Positions 51,676 to 62,236 of a stretch of DNA of 64,000 nucleotides are shown piece by piece (position 1 is the first letter of the stretch; each line of letters opens with the position of its first letter). The notes below the pieces were generated by a model, which saw nothing but the letters and a program-made list of their open reading frames with translations, was not told the DNA's origin and searched no databases. Origin of the DNA: Candidatus Tanganyikabacteria bacterium (GTDB taxonomy: Bacteria > Cyanobacteriota > Sericytochromatia > S15B-MN24 > VGJW01); the NCBI GenBank assembly GCA_016867265.1, contig VGJW01000021.1:1-64000 (forward strand), in the 5' to 3' direction. The translations under genes and the position numbers were made by a program.

Positions 51676-51802
51676 GTTGCGCGCTCTCCTCTCCCGGGTT
51701 ATCGGCAAACGAGATGCCGAGCGCCCCAAGGGCGAGTTAAGTCATGGCAAAGAATCGCCAGTCCGACCTGCCGATGCCCATGCTAGGCTTTGGGTAGAGC
51801 CT

Positions 51803-52957
51803 ATGGTTCCCGAGCGGCACGATCTGCCTTCCCTCGCCAATCTCCGCGGCGCATGGCTGGAGATTGACCTCGCGGCATACCGGCACAATGTCGCGGCGAT
51901 GCGGAGGTGGCTGGCGCCCCACACGCATCTGATGGCCGTCATCAAGGCCGATGGCTACGGCGCCGGGGCTTTGCCCCTTGCCCGGGTCGCCGTGGAGGCC
52001 GGTGCAGACCGGCTGGCCGTCGCCACGGTCGGCGAGGGCATCCGCCTGCGCCAAGCCGGCATCCGGCATCCGATCCTGTTGTTGTCCCTGGTGCCGGCCC
52101 AGGCCTGGGCGACCGCCCTGCGCAACGGCCTCGAGCTGACGATGTCCGCCCCGTCTGATCTGGAGCTGCTTGCCGCCACGGCGAAGGAGCTGGGTCTTCA
52201 GGCATCCGTCCACCTCAAGGTGGATACGGGCATGGCCCGGGTCGGCACGGAGACCGGATCTGTCGGCAGCATGCTGTCGCTCGTGCTCGGAGCCGATGGT
52301 CTCGATCTGGTCGGTCTCTCGAGCCACTTCGCGTCGGCAGACGATCCCGACCCCACGTCCATGCGCAGGGCGCAGGAGATCTTCCGCCGTGTTGTTATCG
52401 CGCATCCGTGGCCAGCAGGGACCTTGCGGCATCTGGCCAATTCGGCGGCAACGCTTCGTGCGCCGGAGAGCCACTGGGACATGGTCCGCCCCGGCCTGCT
52501 GCTGCACGGGCTGGTACCGGATGTCCCCGTGCCGCCGGGACTCGACTTGCGACCGGTCTGGACGCTCAGGGCAAGGCTGATGCAGGTCCGCTCGGTACCT
52601 GCTGGGACACGCGTCGGGTACGGGGAGCGTCATACGGTCGATGCGCGAACCCGTCTCGGCGTCCTTCCCGTCGGGTACGCGGACGGCTTGCCCCGATCGC
52701 TCGAGGGGAGGGGCCAGGTTCTGGTGGCAGGCCGTCGCCGGTCCATTGTGGGCGCAATATCCATGGACCAGATCGTCGTGGATCTCGGACCGGGGGACCT
52801 CGCCGAGTTTCCGGAGGGTACCGAGGCTGTCCTTGTCGGGCAACAAGGAAAGGCAAACCTCGATGTCGCGGACTTGGCGCGGGGTGCAGGCACGATCCCC
52901 TATGAGATTCTGACGGGCTTCGGCCGTCGCTTGCCTAGGGTGTACGTGGGAAGCTGA
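51803..52957 (+). CDS. alr: Alanine racemase
   Basis: Protein of 384 aa from ATG 51803. It converts L- to D-alanine for peptidoglycan. The PLP lysine is Lys48 in AVIKADGYGAGA, and the opposite-face catalytic tyrosine is Tyr273 in VGYGERHTVD. Other conserved elements are LEIDLAAYRHNVAAMRRW, HLKVDTGMARVG, VRPGLLLHGL, LPVGYADGLPR and GAISMDQIVVDLG. The length is normal for the family. It stands alone, divergent from the zinc-finger protein (128-nt gap) and convergent with the small basic coiled-coil gene. The ribosome site is weak (GGGTAGAG). Confidence 0.96.
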   Translation: MVPERHDLPSLANLRGAWLEIDLAAYRHNVAAMRRWLAPHTHLMAVIKADGYGAGALPLARVAVEAGADRLAVATVGEGIRLRQAGIRHPILLLSLVPAQAWATALRNGLELTMSAPSDLELLAATAKELGLQASVHLKVDTGMARVGTETGSVGSMLSLVLGADGLDLVGLSSHFASADDPDPTSMRRAQEIFRRVVIAHPWPAGTLRHLANSAATLRAPESHWDMVRPGLLLHGLVPDVPVPPGLDLRPVWTLRARLMQVRSVPAGTRVGYGERHTVDARTRLGVLPVGYADGLPRSLEGRGQVLVAGRRRSIVGAISMDQIVVDLGPGDLAEFPEGTEAVLVGQQGKANLDVADLARGAGTIPYEILTGFGRRLPRVYVGS

Positions 52958-52977
52958 CGGCCGAAGCTCGTTTGAAA

Positions 52978-53283
52978 CTAGGCGCTTGTGATGCGTCTGG
53001 CTTTCTTGAGCGCGCTCAGCTGAGCACGAACTTCAATTTCGCGCGCTTCAATCTGCTCAGGTGTCATCGACTCGACAATTCGCGCAACTTCGATGCGATC
53101 CTGATGCCGGGACTGAAGATTCTTGATCTTGGTGTCGAGGGCACCAAGCTTGGCCTCATACTGGGCAACCAATACGCTTCGCTTGGTTTCAAGGTCCTGC
53201 AGAAGCTCATAAGCCGTACGCCGAGGCCTTCTCTGGACCTGTACAGCTTTCTTTGCGGCAGGCTTGGTTCGCGTTCTCGGCAT
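52978..53283 (-). CDS. Small basic coiled-coil protein
   Basis: Protein of 101 aa, with GGGAGA 7 nt before ATG 53283. The N-terminal 22 residues are strongly basic (PRTRTKPAAKKAVQVQRRPR), and the rest is a charged coiled coil (YELLQDLETKRSVLVAQYEA, ALDTKIKNLQSRHQDRIEV). The GC content is clearly lower than in the neighbours. The design, a basic tail plus coiled coil, resembles small nucleic-acid-binding or nucleoid proteins, but I cannot assign a family. A promoter with TTGTCA and GATTAT 18 bp apart lies upstream on the minus strand. Confidence 0.78.
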   Translation of the reverse strand: MPRTRTKPAAKKAVQVQRRPRRTAYELLQDLETKRSVLVAQYEAKLGALDTKIKNLQSRHQDRIEVARIVESMTPEQIEAREIEVRAQLSALKKARRITSA

Positions 53284-53353
53284 CTAGGTCTCCCTGGGAC
53301 GTCACCTTTGCGAGTCAAGGCGACTGTCCCGGACATGTTGGGCATCCACATCA

Positions 53354-53383
53354 ATAATCCCCTTATGGTGTGGGTTCTGACAA
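53354..53383 (-). promoter_or_regulatory. Promoter of the small basic coiled-coil gene
   Basis: On the minus strand, TTGTCA (53383-53378) is separated by 18 bp from GATTAT (53359-53354), about 70 nt before the start codon at 53283. This is a good sigma-70-like match in an AT-richer stretch. Confidence 0.55.
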
Positions 53384-53452
53384 GAGCTAAACGATTTCGA
53401 GGGCTTTGGAAGGGGACATCTTGCACAGCATCTTTCGCTCCCTGCGTCCTGT

Positions 53453-53481
53453 CGACGGGAAGGCACTCATGCTTCCCGTCG
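53453..53481. other. 10-bp hairpin in the leader of the 53550 gene
   Basis: CGACGGGAAG (53453-53462) pairs perfectly with CTTCCCGTCG (53472-53481) around a 9-nt loop. It lies in the 267-nt divergent region between two genes, about 70 nt before the plus-strand start codon. Apart from this hairpin and the minus-strand promoter I see nothing else in this region. Attenuation or a small RNA are possible readings. Confidence 0.5.
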
Positions 53482-53549
53482 CGAGGGGAAGCAGGTTCCC
53501 GGGCACAGGTCTCGATAGAACAAGCAGCAGGGTCGGGAGGCCCGCAGAT

Positions 53550-54080
53550 ATGCCCAAGCCCATCGGACCCCAATCCCCCGCCGCACCCGCCCTGCCGTCG
53601 ACCACGGCTGCGGGCGCGTGGCCCGAGGTTCTCAATCGGGTCCGCGCGACTTTGGCAGTTGCGCCGGCCAAGGTGCCGACCGATGCCGAGAGCCGAAAGG
53701 CCTGGGTCACTCGGGAAAGCGCGGTACTGACCGCGGTCGACAAGGACATGGAGGTGTTGCGGGAGGCGTGGTTCGACAAGCACGTGGACTTCGAGACTTA
53801 CACGGGCCTGAGTAGCCTGGTTTTCGACCGGCATGTCGCATTGGACCGCGTGAGGGCAGCGGGCGCATCTTCCGCTTTGCCCGGCAAGCCTGCCGTGGGC
53901 AAGGAGGCCTGCCCGGGTTACATGGCGCCGGACCTGATGCGCTTCATCGAGCGTAATCAGGCGAACGGACTCGGGCTCATCGGCGCCGTCGTGTTGCCGG
54001 CAGCCGCGCTGGTCGACCTGTCGACGGCCCTGGGCAAGCTCGCGGCGGTCTGCGACAAGAAGACGGCGAAGCCTCGTTGA
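53550..54080 (+). CDS. Uncharacterised protein with a hydrophobic C-terminal segment
   Basis: Protein of 176 aa. ATG 53550 follows GGGAGG at 9 nt. The open frame upstream lacks such a site. The N-terminus is Pro/Ala-rich and disordered. Residues about 25-110 are helical (WPEVLNRVRATLAVAPAKVP, DKDMEVLREAWFDKHVDFET), and near residue 145 there is a hydrophobic stretch (GLGLIGAVVLPAAALVDLS). No family is recognised. It precedes the TPR gene by 29 nt and may form a two-gene unit with it. Confidence 0.75.
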   Translation: MPKPIGPQSPAAPALPSTTAAGAWPEVLNRVRATLAVAPAKVPTDAESRKAWVTRESAVLTAVDKDMEVLREAWFDKHVDFETYTGLSSLVFDRHVALDRVRAAGASSALPGKPAVGKEACPGYMAPDLMRFIERNQANGLGLIGAVVLPAAALVDLSTALGKLAAVCDKKTAKPR

Positions 54081-54108
54081 AGCGGGCTCGCCGGGGTATG
54101 GACAAAGC

Positions 54109-55149
54109 ATGACCCTTGGCACTCAGGCACCCGACGCGACCCCGTTGACCCCGGCCCAGCGGGCATGGTCACAGGCACTGAAGCAGGCGATTGCCGCAAG
54201 AGGCGGTGGCCGGTGGATCGAAGCCGAGACAGCCGGGCGCAAAGCGGTCGACCTTGCTCGTGCTTTGCCGTTTCCGGATGGGGCGAACGACCTCGCGGCC
54301 TCGCTCAACCTCTTGGGTACCATCCTGCAGGGACTCGGGCGCTCCGTAGAGGCGAAGGCGTGTTACGCCGAGGCCCTAGACTGGGCCAGTGAGCCACGGG
54401 CCCGTGTGGTGGCCATGGCCAACCTTGGCGCGGCCGAGCGGGAGTCGGGGGCCTTTGCTGAGGCCGAGCAGCATCTTGCCGAGGCCCTCGCCGTGGCTCG
54501 CGGGGGAGTTCTTGAGGAGCTTGACGGCCTTCTCGACAAGTGGGCGCGTTTGCTGCAGCAGACGGACCGCGAGGAGGCTGCCCTCGAGGTCTTCCAGGAG
54601 CGGGTCCGCCTGACGGATCCCATGGCGACTGTGCCGGACGGCGAGATTCCGGCAGAACCAGCCAAGCCTTCCGATGCCCACCTCGATGCCTTGTTCCACT
54701 TGGCTTCGGCGGAACTTGAGTGCGGTGCCGCCGGTCTGGCGGGGGGGCACTTTCAGGAGTTGTCGGAGAAGATGGTCCTTCGGGGCGGGGCGCGCAGTCT
54801 GGGCCGTGCACAGGCGCTGACGGGGCTGGCGTGGGCGCGGCAGCAGGCCGGGCAGCACGCCGAGGCCGTTGTCGCCGCACGTGAGGCGCTTGAGGTTCGG
54901 GAAGCGATCCTCGGCAAGGATCATGCCGAGTTGTTGACGTCGCGTCACAATCTCGCCCATGTGCTGCTGGCTGCCGGCAAGGCCCGTGAGGCAGAGCCGT
55001 TGGCGCGTGCCGTCGTGGAATCGGTCAGCCAGATGGCTGTCGATGATGCGCGGCGGGTTGCCGCTGTCGGTGTTCTGGTCGGGGTGCTCGAGAAAACCGG
55101 GCGCCTGCGTGAGGCCAGCACCCTGAAGAAACAATTGTCTAAGTCCTGA
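54109..55149 (+). CDS. TPR-repeat protein
   Basis: Protein of 346 aa with at least five TPR-like hairpins (LAASLNLLGTILQGLGRSVE, ARVVAMANLGAAERESGAFA, AQALTGLAWARQQAGQHAEA, ELLTSRHNLAHVLLAAGKAR). It has no signal peptide or membrane helix, so it is probably a cytoplasmic scaffold. The last repeats resemble the TPR_12/Kinesin-light-chain type. It ends just before the suf promoter, whose -35 box starts 14 nt after its stop codon. Partners are unknown. Confidence 0.85.
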   Translation: MTLGTQAPDATPLTPAQRAWSQALKQAIAARGGGRWIEAETAGRKAVDLARALPFPDGANDLAASLNLLGTILQGLGRSVEAKACYAEALDWASEPRARVVAMANLGAAERESGAFAEAEQHLAEALAVARGGVLEELDGLLDKWARLLQQTDREEAALEVFQERVRLTDPMATVPDGEIPAEPAKPSDAHLDALFHLASAELECGAAGLAGGHFQELSEKMVLRGGARSLGRAQALTGLAWARQQAGQHAEAVVAAREALEVREAILGKDHAELLTSRHNLAHVLLAAGKAREAEPLARAVVESVSQMAVDDARRVAAVGVLVGVLEKTGRLREASTLKKQLSKS

Positions 55150-55162
55150 TCACCTTTACAGG

Positions 55163-55200
55163 TTGACGCGGTCACGGGGACTGGTATCCTAAAAGGGTAC
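55163..55200 (+). promoter_or_regulatory. suf operon promoter with overlapping inverted repeat (Rrf2-type operator)
   Basis: TTGACG (55163-55168) and TATCCT (55185-55190) are 16 bp apart. GTATCC (55184-55189) and GGGTAC (55195-55200) form an inverted repeat with one mismatch around TAAAA, covering the -10 and start region. The first gene encodes an Fe-S-type Rrf2 repressor, so autoregulation through this site is likely. Confidence 0.72.
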
Positions 55201-55219
55201 TCATTTGGTCCCGTATAAC

Positions 55220-55716
55220 GTGTTCCGCATCAATCGACTGACCGACTACGCCCTGGTCATCCTCGGGCGCCTCGCCTCCGCTGGCCGCGGTGGCAGCCAG
55301 AGCGCTGCCGAACTGGCCGAGGCAACTCAGTTGCCGCTGCCGACCGTCACCAAGGTGCTCAAGGTACTTGCCCGGGAAGGTGTCCTCGATTCCGTCCGAG
55401 GGGTACGGGGGGGGTATCGTCTCGTACGGCCGGCAGAGGCCCTGACGGTCCTCGAGGTCCTCGAGGCCATGGAGGGGCCGGTCTCGGTGACGGAGTGCGT
55501 GGAATCCGGCGAGGCGGGTTGTGCCTATGAGGCGCGGTGTGCGGCGAGGGGGCCGTGGAGCCGCATCAATGTCGCCTTGCGCTCGGCTTTGGCCGAGGTG
55601 GTCCTCGCGGATCTCGACGCGACTGCAGCGGCGTCGCCGCTCGTGCCGATGCCGGCGCAAGCCGGAGGGTGTTCGTCCGGGACCTGCGGGTCCGTGTCCG
55701 TTGCGGGAGCAAGCCG

Positions 55717-55720
<4 letters not shown>
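55220..55720 (+). CDS. Rrf2-family Fe-S-responsive regulator of the suf operon
   Basis: Protein of 166 aa. GTG 55220 gives the usual Rrf2 opening, [22 protein letters not shown] five codons upstream is less typical. The winged helix covers residues 1-80 ([37 protein letters not shown]). Three cysteines, Cys93, Cys101 and Cys107, have the C-x7-C-x5-C spacing expected for a [2Fe-2S] cluster as in IscR/SufR-like members. The tail [10 protein letters not shown] adds two more. It probably represses the suf genes when its cluster is present. The stop overlaps sufB (ATGA). Confidence 0.92.
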
Positions 55721-57168
<1,448 letters not shown>

Positions 57169-57182
57169 GGGAGAGAGGCCAG

Positions 57183-57931
<749 letters not shown>

Positions 57932-57935
<4 letters not shown>

Positions 57936-59143
57936 CCTCGCGACTGCTTGAAGCCTTGCTGCCGGCTGTCGCGCCGGATGTCGTCGCGGCTTGGCAGAAG
58001 AGTGCCCGTGCGCGTCTGGAGCGCGAAGGCTTGCCACATCGCCGGATTGAGGCGTGGCGCACCACGGATCCTGCCCCTTTTTTCGCGCGGCTTGCCGAGG
58101 CGGGACCGGCCAAGGCGCCGGAGCCTCCCTCAGATGCCTGGGTACTCAACGGCGACGGGACGTGGACCTGGCCAGCCGTCGTCCGTTCCGGACTTCGGTG
58201 TCGTCCTCTGGCCGACGCCTGCCTTGACGGTGGTGCCGTTGCTTCGTGGGCCGAGGGCGAGGTGGGCCGCGGCGGCCTTGCCGACGTGACGCGTGCCTGC
58301 GCCGTCGCCGGTGGGGTGCTGGAGGTGGACGGGATTTTCGACGAGCCCGTGCGTGTCTGGCGTCGACCGGTCAGCGGTTCCGGGGTATTGCTGCCGCTGG
58401 TGGTGGTGCTGGCACCCGGGGCGCGGGTGGTGGTCGAGGATCACGGGATCGTTTCCGGAACCATCCTGTCGGCAGGCCACGCCGTGGTGGGTGCCGATGC
58501 CGAACTTCATTGGGTCCGGCACACGGCCAAGCGCTTGGGCGAGACGTGGTGGCAGGACAGCCAGTCCTTCTCGGTCGAAGCGGGTGCCCGGCTGACGATC
58601 CACGTGGCCGTTACAGGCGCAGCCTGGCATCGCCAGGACCTTGCCGTCGACCTGGTGGGCGAGGGGGCAGACTTCACGTACCGTGGCCTCATCGCAGGAC
58701 CTGAGGATGCCCATGCGGACGTCCGGCTGGCATTGCGCCACCTGGCCTCCGGCACGACCAGCCGTCAGGTCCATCGGGGTCTTCACGGCCGCGGTGCGCG
58801 TGGCGTCTTCACGGGGCTCGTTCACGTGGCTGAGGGAGTCCGTGCCGTGAAGTCCGATCAGGAGTTGCGTGCGCTGATGCTCGCCGCCGGGGCTTCTGCC
58901 TTGTGCCAGCCCCAGCTCGAGATTCTGGCGGATGACGTCGCCTGCAGCCACGGCGCGACCGTGGGGCAGCTGGATGAGCAGGCCGTCTTCTACTTGCGGG
59001 CGCGCGGCCTGGATGAGGCGGTGGCACGGGCGCTTCTGGCGGCGGCCTTTGCCCGGCCTGCCCTCGAGGGCTTGTCGGCCCCGACCATCCGTGCGATTCG
59101 GGCAGATCTGGCCGAGGCAGGCCTCGCGGAGGAAGAATCATGA
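57932..59143 (+). CDS. sufD: Fe-S assembly protein SufD
   Basis: Protein of 403 aa from GTG 57932, which overlaps sufC. It is a beta-helix paralogue of SufB. The conserved C-terminal part reads HRGLHGRGARGVFTGLVHVA, AVKSDQELRALMLAAGASAL, LEILADDVACSHGATVGQLD (with the conserved cysteine and histidine of the SufB interface) and FYLRARGLDEAVARALLAAA. The N-terminal 130 residues are divergent and Ala/Arg-rich, as is common. It is a partner in SufBC2D and needed for iron acquisition. The stop overlaps sufS (ATGA). Confidence 0.95.
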
Positions 59144-60381
59144 ACGGACTCGGGCAGAGGGTCGGGACCGACGTTGGCGCTTGGCGGGCAGACTTTCCGC
59201 TGCTTGCCCGGACGTTCCGTGACAAGCCGCTCGTCTATCTCGACAGCGCGGCCACAACGCAGAAGCCCCAGACGGTCATCGATGCCGTGACGCGTTTCTA
59301 CTCATGGGAAAATGCGAACGTGCACCGTGGTGTCTACAAGCTATCGGAGGAAGCCTCGGCACGCTACGAGGCCGTCCGGCCCCAGGTCGCCAGATTCATC
59401 GGGGCGCCCGGGCCGCGGGGTGTCATCTTTGTCCGTGGCGCGACCGAGGGCATCAACCTGGTGGCTTCCACGTGGGGGCGTGCCAACCTCGGCCCCGGAG
59501 ACGAGGTCCTGATCACGGGGATGGAGCACCATGCCAACCTCGTGCCGTGGCAGCAGTTGTGCAAGCAGACAGGTGCCCGTATGGTCGTGGCGCCGATTCT
59601 GGATGATGGCTCCCTGGATCTCGATGCGTGGCTGACCTTGCTGGGCCCGCGGACCCGGATGGCGGCCATGATCCATGTCTCCAACGCCTTGGGTACGGTC
59701 AACCCGGTGCAGCACATGGTGGCGGCTGCCAAGGCCGTCGGCGCCGTGACGCTTGTGGATGGCTCGCAGGCGGCACCTCACATGGCTGTCGATGTCACCT
59801 CGCTCGGGTGCGACTTCTACGTCTTTAGCGGCCACAAGGTCTACGGGCCGACCGGCATCGGCGTGCTCTGGGGGCGTGAGTCGTTGTTGGAATCCATGCC
59901 GCCCTATCACTTGGGCGGGGACATGATCCTGTCCGTGACCTTCGAGGAAACGATTTTCAACGAGGTTCCCCACAAGTTCGAGGCCGGGACGCCTCATGTG
60001 GCGGGGGTCATCGGTCTTTCGGCAGCTCTTGCGTATCTTGATGATTGCGGTCTCGCGCGCGTCCAGGCGTACGAGCATGACTTGCTTGCCTACGGCACCG
60101 CGTTGCTGGGGGAGATACCCGGCCTGCGGATGGTCGGGACGGCCCCGGACAAGGCGGGCGTTCTGGGCTTCGTGATCGATGGCGTTCATCCGCACGACCT
60201 CGGCACGCTGCTCGATGCCCGCGGCATCGCTATCCGTGCTGGGCACCACTGTGCCCAGCCCGTCATGAAGCGCTTCGGAGTTGCGGCCACGGCCCGTGCC
60301 TCGTTGGGCTTGTACAACAGGCGCGAGGACCTTGAGGCCCTCGCTGAGGGCTTGATGGCCATTCGCGGCATGTTCGCTTGA
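59140..60381 (+). CDS. sufS: Cysteine desulfurase SufS
   Basis: Protein of 413 aa. It is a PLP enzyme of the group II NifS type, which takes sulfur from cysteine. The PLP lysine is Lys233 in VFSGHKVYGPTGIG, and the persulfide cysteine is Cys371 in IRAGHHCAQPVMKRFG, with the short group II loop. Other conserved parts are YLDSAATTQKPQTVIDAV, HRGVYKLSEEASARYEAVR and EHHANLVPWQQL. It works with SufU, encoded 10 nt downstream. Confidence 0.97.
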   Translation: MNGLGQRVGTDVGAWRADFPLLARTFRDKPLVYLDSAATTQKPQTVIDAVTRFYSWENANVHRGVYKLSEEASARYEAVRPQVARFIGAPGPRGVIFVRGATEGINLVASTWGRANLGPGDEVLITGMEHHANLVPWQQLCKQTGARMVVAPILDDGSLDLDAWLTLLGPRTRMAAMIHVSNALGTVNPVQHMVAAAKAVGAVTLVDGSQAAPHMAVDVTSLGCDFYVFSGHKVYGPTGIGVLWGRESLLESMPPYHLGGDMILSVTFEETIFNEVPHKFEAGTPHVAGVIGLSAALAYLDDCGLARVQAYEHDLLAYGTALLGEIPGLRMVGTAPDKAGVLGFVIDGVHPHDLGTLLDARGIAIRAGHHCAQPVMKRFGVAATARASLGLYNRREDLEALAEGLMAIRGMFA

Positions 60382-60391
60382 GGACGGGAAA

Positions 60392-60841
60392 GTGGACGAA
60401 CTGAGAGATCTCTACCAGGAAGTCATCCTGGACCATAACCGCAAGCCGCGGAACCGTCGTGCCCTCGACGATGCGACCCACCGGGCGCACGGTCATAATC
60501 CGCTTTGTGGCGACCAGCTTGTCGTGCAGTTGCGGTGTGCGGAGGGTAAGGTCCTGGAGGCGGCCTTCGAAGGCGACGGCTGTGCCATCTCGACCGCTTC
60601 GGCATCGCTGATGACGGAAAGCGTCCGAGGCAAGGGCGAAGCCGAGGTCCGGGCCTTGCACGAACAATTTCATCGCCTGGTCACGACGGGAGAGGCCGAC
60701 CTCGACCAATTGGGCAAGCTGGCAGCATTGGCCGGCGTTGCCGAATATCCTGCCCGCGTCAAATGTGCGAGCCTTGCCTGGCACACCCTGCTGGCAGCCC
60801 TCGATCGCAAGGTCGACCAAGCCGTATCGACGGAGGTCTGA
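60392..60841 (+). CDS. sufU: Sulfurtransferase/scaffold protein SufU
   Basis: Protein of 149 aa from GTG 60392. Zinc/cluster ligands are Cys39 and Asp41 (NPLCGDQL), Cys64 (GDGCAISTASASLM) and Cys125 (RVKCASLAW). The segment between the second and third cysteines is longer than in IscU, as in SufU, which accepts sulfur from SufS through zinc-ligand exchange. The combination of sufS with sufU is typical of Gram-positive and several deep-branching lineages and differs from SufE-type systems. Confidence 0.95.
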   Translation: MDELRDLYQEVILDHNRKPRNRRALDDATHRAHGHNPLCGDQLVVQLRCAEGKVLEAAFEGDGCAISTASASLMTESVRGKGEAEVRALHEQFHRLVTTGEADLDQLGKLAALAGVAEYPARVKCASLAWHTLLAALDRKVDQAVSTEV

Positions 60842-60844
60842 GCC

Positions 60845-61213
60845 GTGTCCGATGCTCAGGCCGGGACGCCGTTGTCCGTGCATGCCGATCCACTCGACAC
60901 GGATACCATCGCACGCCTCGAGGAGGAGATGGTGTCTGTCCTGAAGACGGTCCATGACCCCGAGATTCCCGTGGACATCTACGAACTGGGTCTCATCTAC
61001 GAGCATCGGGTGGCACCCGATCGCACAGCCTATGTCGTCATGACGCTGACGTCTCCGGGTTGTCCCGTGGCAGGCAGCATGCCCGGGGAAGTCCGTCAGA
61101 AGATCGAAGCGATCGAGGGTATCGAGTCGGCCGAGGTCGAGGTGACTTGGGAACCGGCCTGGACCAAGGACATGATGTCCGAGGTCGCCAAGCTCCAACT
61201 CAACATGTACTGA
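60845..61213 (+). CDS. sufT: SufT-like MIP18 (DUF59) Fe-S maturation protein
   Basis: Protein of 122 aa from GTG 60845, 3 nt after sufU. The DUF59 core is clear: VLKTVHDPEIPVDIYELGLI, then VVMTLTSPGCPVAGSMPGEV with the conserved cysteine near residue 76, and VEVTWEPAWTKDMMSEVAKL. SufT proteins help to mature or deliver Fe-S clusters and end many suf operons. The residues before position 25 are variable. It is the last gene of the operon and convergent with the outer-membrane protein gene 40 nt away. Confidence 0.94.
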   Translation: MSDAQAGTPLSVHADPLDTDTIARLEEEMVSVLKTVHDPEIPVDIYELGLIYEHRVAPDRTAYVVMTLTSPGCPVAGSMPGEVRQKIEAIEGIESAEVEVTWEPAWTKDMMSEVAKLQLNMY

Positions 61214-61253
61214 TGGGGTACCCCGGGCTGAGTGGCCTGAGGCAATCGCAGGT

Positions 61254-62141
61254 TCAGCGGAAACCTAGGCCGAACGAAACCGTTACGGTTTGCAGCCAGT
61301 TCTCCGCAAAGCCGTCACTGAAGGGCTGCTTGATCCGTTCCGTGCCTCTGGCGCCGCCACCGATGTAGCGCAGGTTCGCGAAGACGTCGTAGGACGGCGA
61401 CAAGGCAAGCCCCGTCCGAAGCGAGGCGTCGAGCAGTGCACCTTCGAAGGGGAAGTCCACGCCGTTGAATCCGGCGCTGGTGGCATAGGAGCCATCGGCA
61501 TCCACGGCCCACCAGGCCCTGCCCGAGAGGGGCTGGCGCGCGCGCAGCTTGAGCAACGGCACGGGACCCAGATCCGTGCGGACCACGCGTTGCTCGCCAT
61601 TGGCCGACGCGAACACCGAAACCGCGTTCCTGAGCTGCAAGCTGAGGCCCAGCGCAAACTCCTTGTCCGGATCGAGGTCGAAGTCATAGAGGTAGCTGGT
61701 GCGATAGAAGTCGAACCCGTAGCGGATATCCATCGGCGTGGCCCGCTTGAAGGTGATCTCCTCGACGCGTTCGTCCTTCGTCAGGACGGTCTGTGTTCGC
61801 AAATCGATGGGTTGGTAGAGGAAGGACCACTTGTGGCGTTCGCCGAAAGTCAGCCCGGCCTGCAGGCGCTGAAAAGGAAAAAGCGTATCCTGACGGCCAT
61901 CCGCCACGTAATCGAAGACCGTGCCCAGCGTGCCGTATTTAATTGTGTGGCTGATGACGCTGACGGCACCGACTTCGACCTGTCCGTCAATGCGCACGTC
62001 GCTACCGGGCGGGTTCGGCACGGGGAAACCCCAGGTGTTCGGCAAGGAGCCCGAAGCCCCCGCGTCATCGACTTCCGCCCAGGCAGGCAAGGCTGGAAGG
62101 GCCAGCAAGGCACAGGCAAGGAACAGCGACCGCTTGGGCAT
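61254..62141 (-). CDS. Outer-membrane beta-barrel protein
   Basis: Protein of 295 aa with GAGGAGA upstream of ATG 62141. Sec signal KRSLFLACALLALPALPAWA with cleavage near residue 22. The mature part alternates hydrophobic and polar residues with many aromatics (WSFLYQPIDLRTQ, YLYDFDLDPDKEFALGLSLQ, YDVFANLRYIGGGA), ending WLQTVTVSFGLGFR. The C-terminal Phe is one residue from the end rather than last. It has no known family motif. A small porin or structural barrel of about 12 strands is likely. It is convergent with sufT and has an 11-bp-period TTGTC repeat upstream. Confidence 0.85.
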   Translation of the reverse strand: MPKRSLFLACALLALPALPAWAEVDDAGASGSLPNTWGFPVPNPPGSDVRIDGQVEVGAVSVISHTIKYGTLGTVFDYVADGRQDTLFPFQRLQAGLTFGERHKWSFLYQPIDLRTQTVLTKDERVEEITFKRATPMDIRYGFDFYRTSYLYDFDLDPDKEFALGLSLQLRNAVSVFASANGEQRVVRTDLGPVPLLKLRARQPLSGRAWWAVDADGSYATSAGFNGVDFPFEGALLDASLRTGLALSPSYDVFANLRYIGGGARGTERIKQPFSDGFAENWLQTVTVSFGLGFR

Positions 62142-62198
62142 CTCGATCTCCTCATGGAAGCGGGGGCAAGCCCCCCATCGTGCTCCAGCTTGGCTGGC

Positions 62199-62214
62199 TT
62201 GTCCAATATTTGTC
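62199..62214. repeat. TTGTC direct repeat with 11-bp period upstream of the beta-barrel gene
   Basis: TTGTC at 62199 and again at 62210 on the plus strand, so GACAA repeats face the minus-strand barrel gene that starts at 62141. The spacing is that of PhoB/OmpR-type sites, but the match is short and the orientation is opposite to the gene. Confidence 0.35.
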
Positions 62215-62236
62215 TAGCCGGAGCCGGCGGTGGGTG

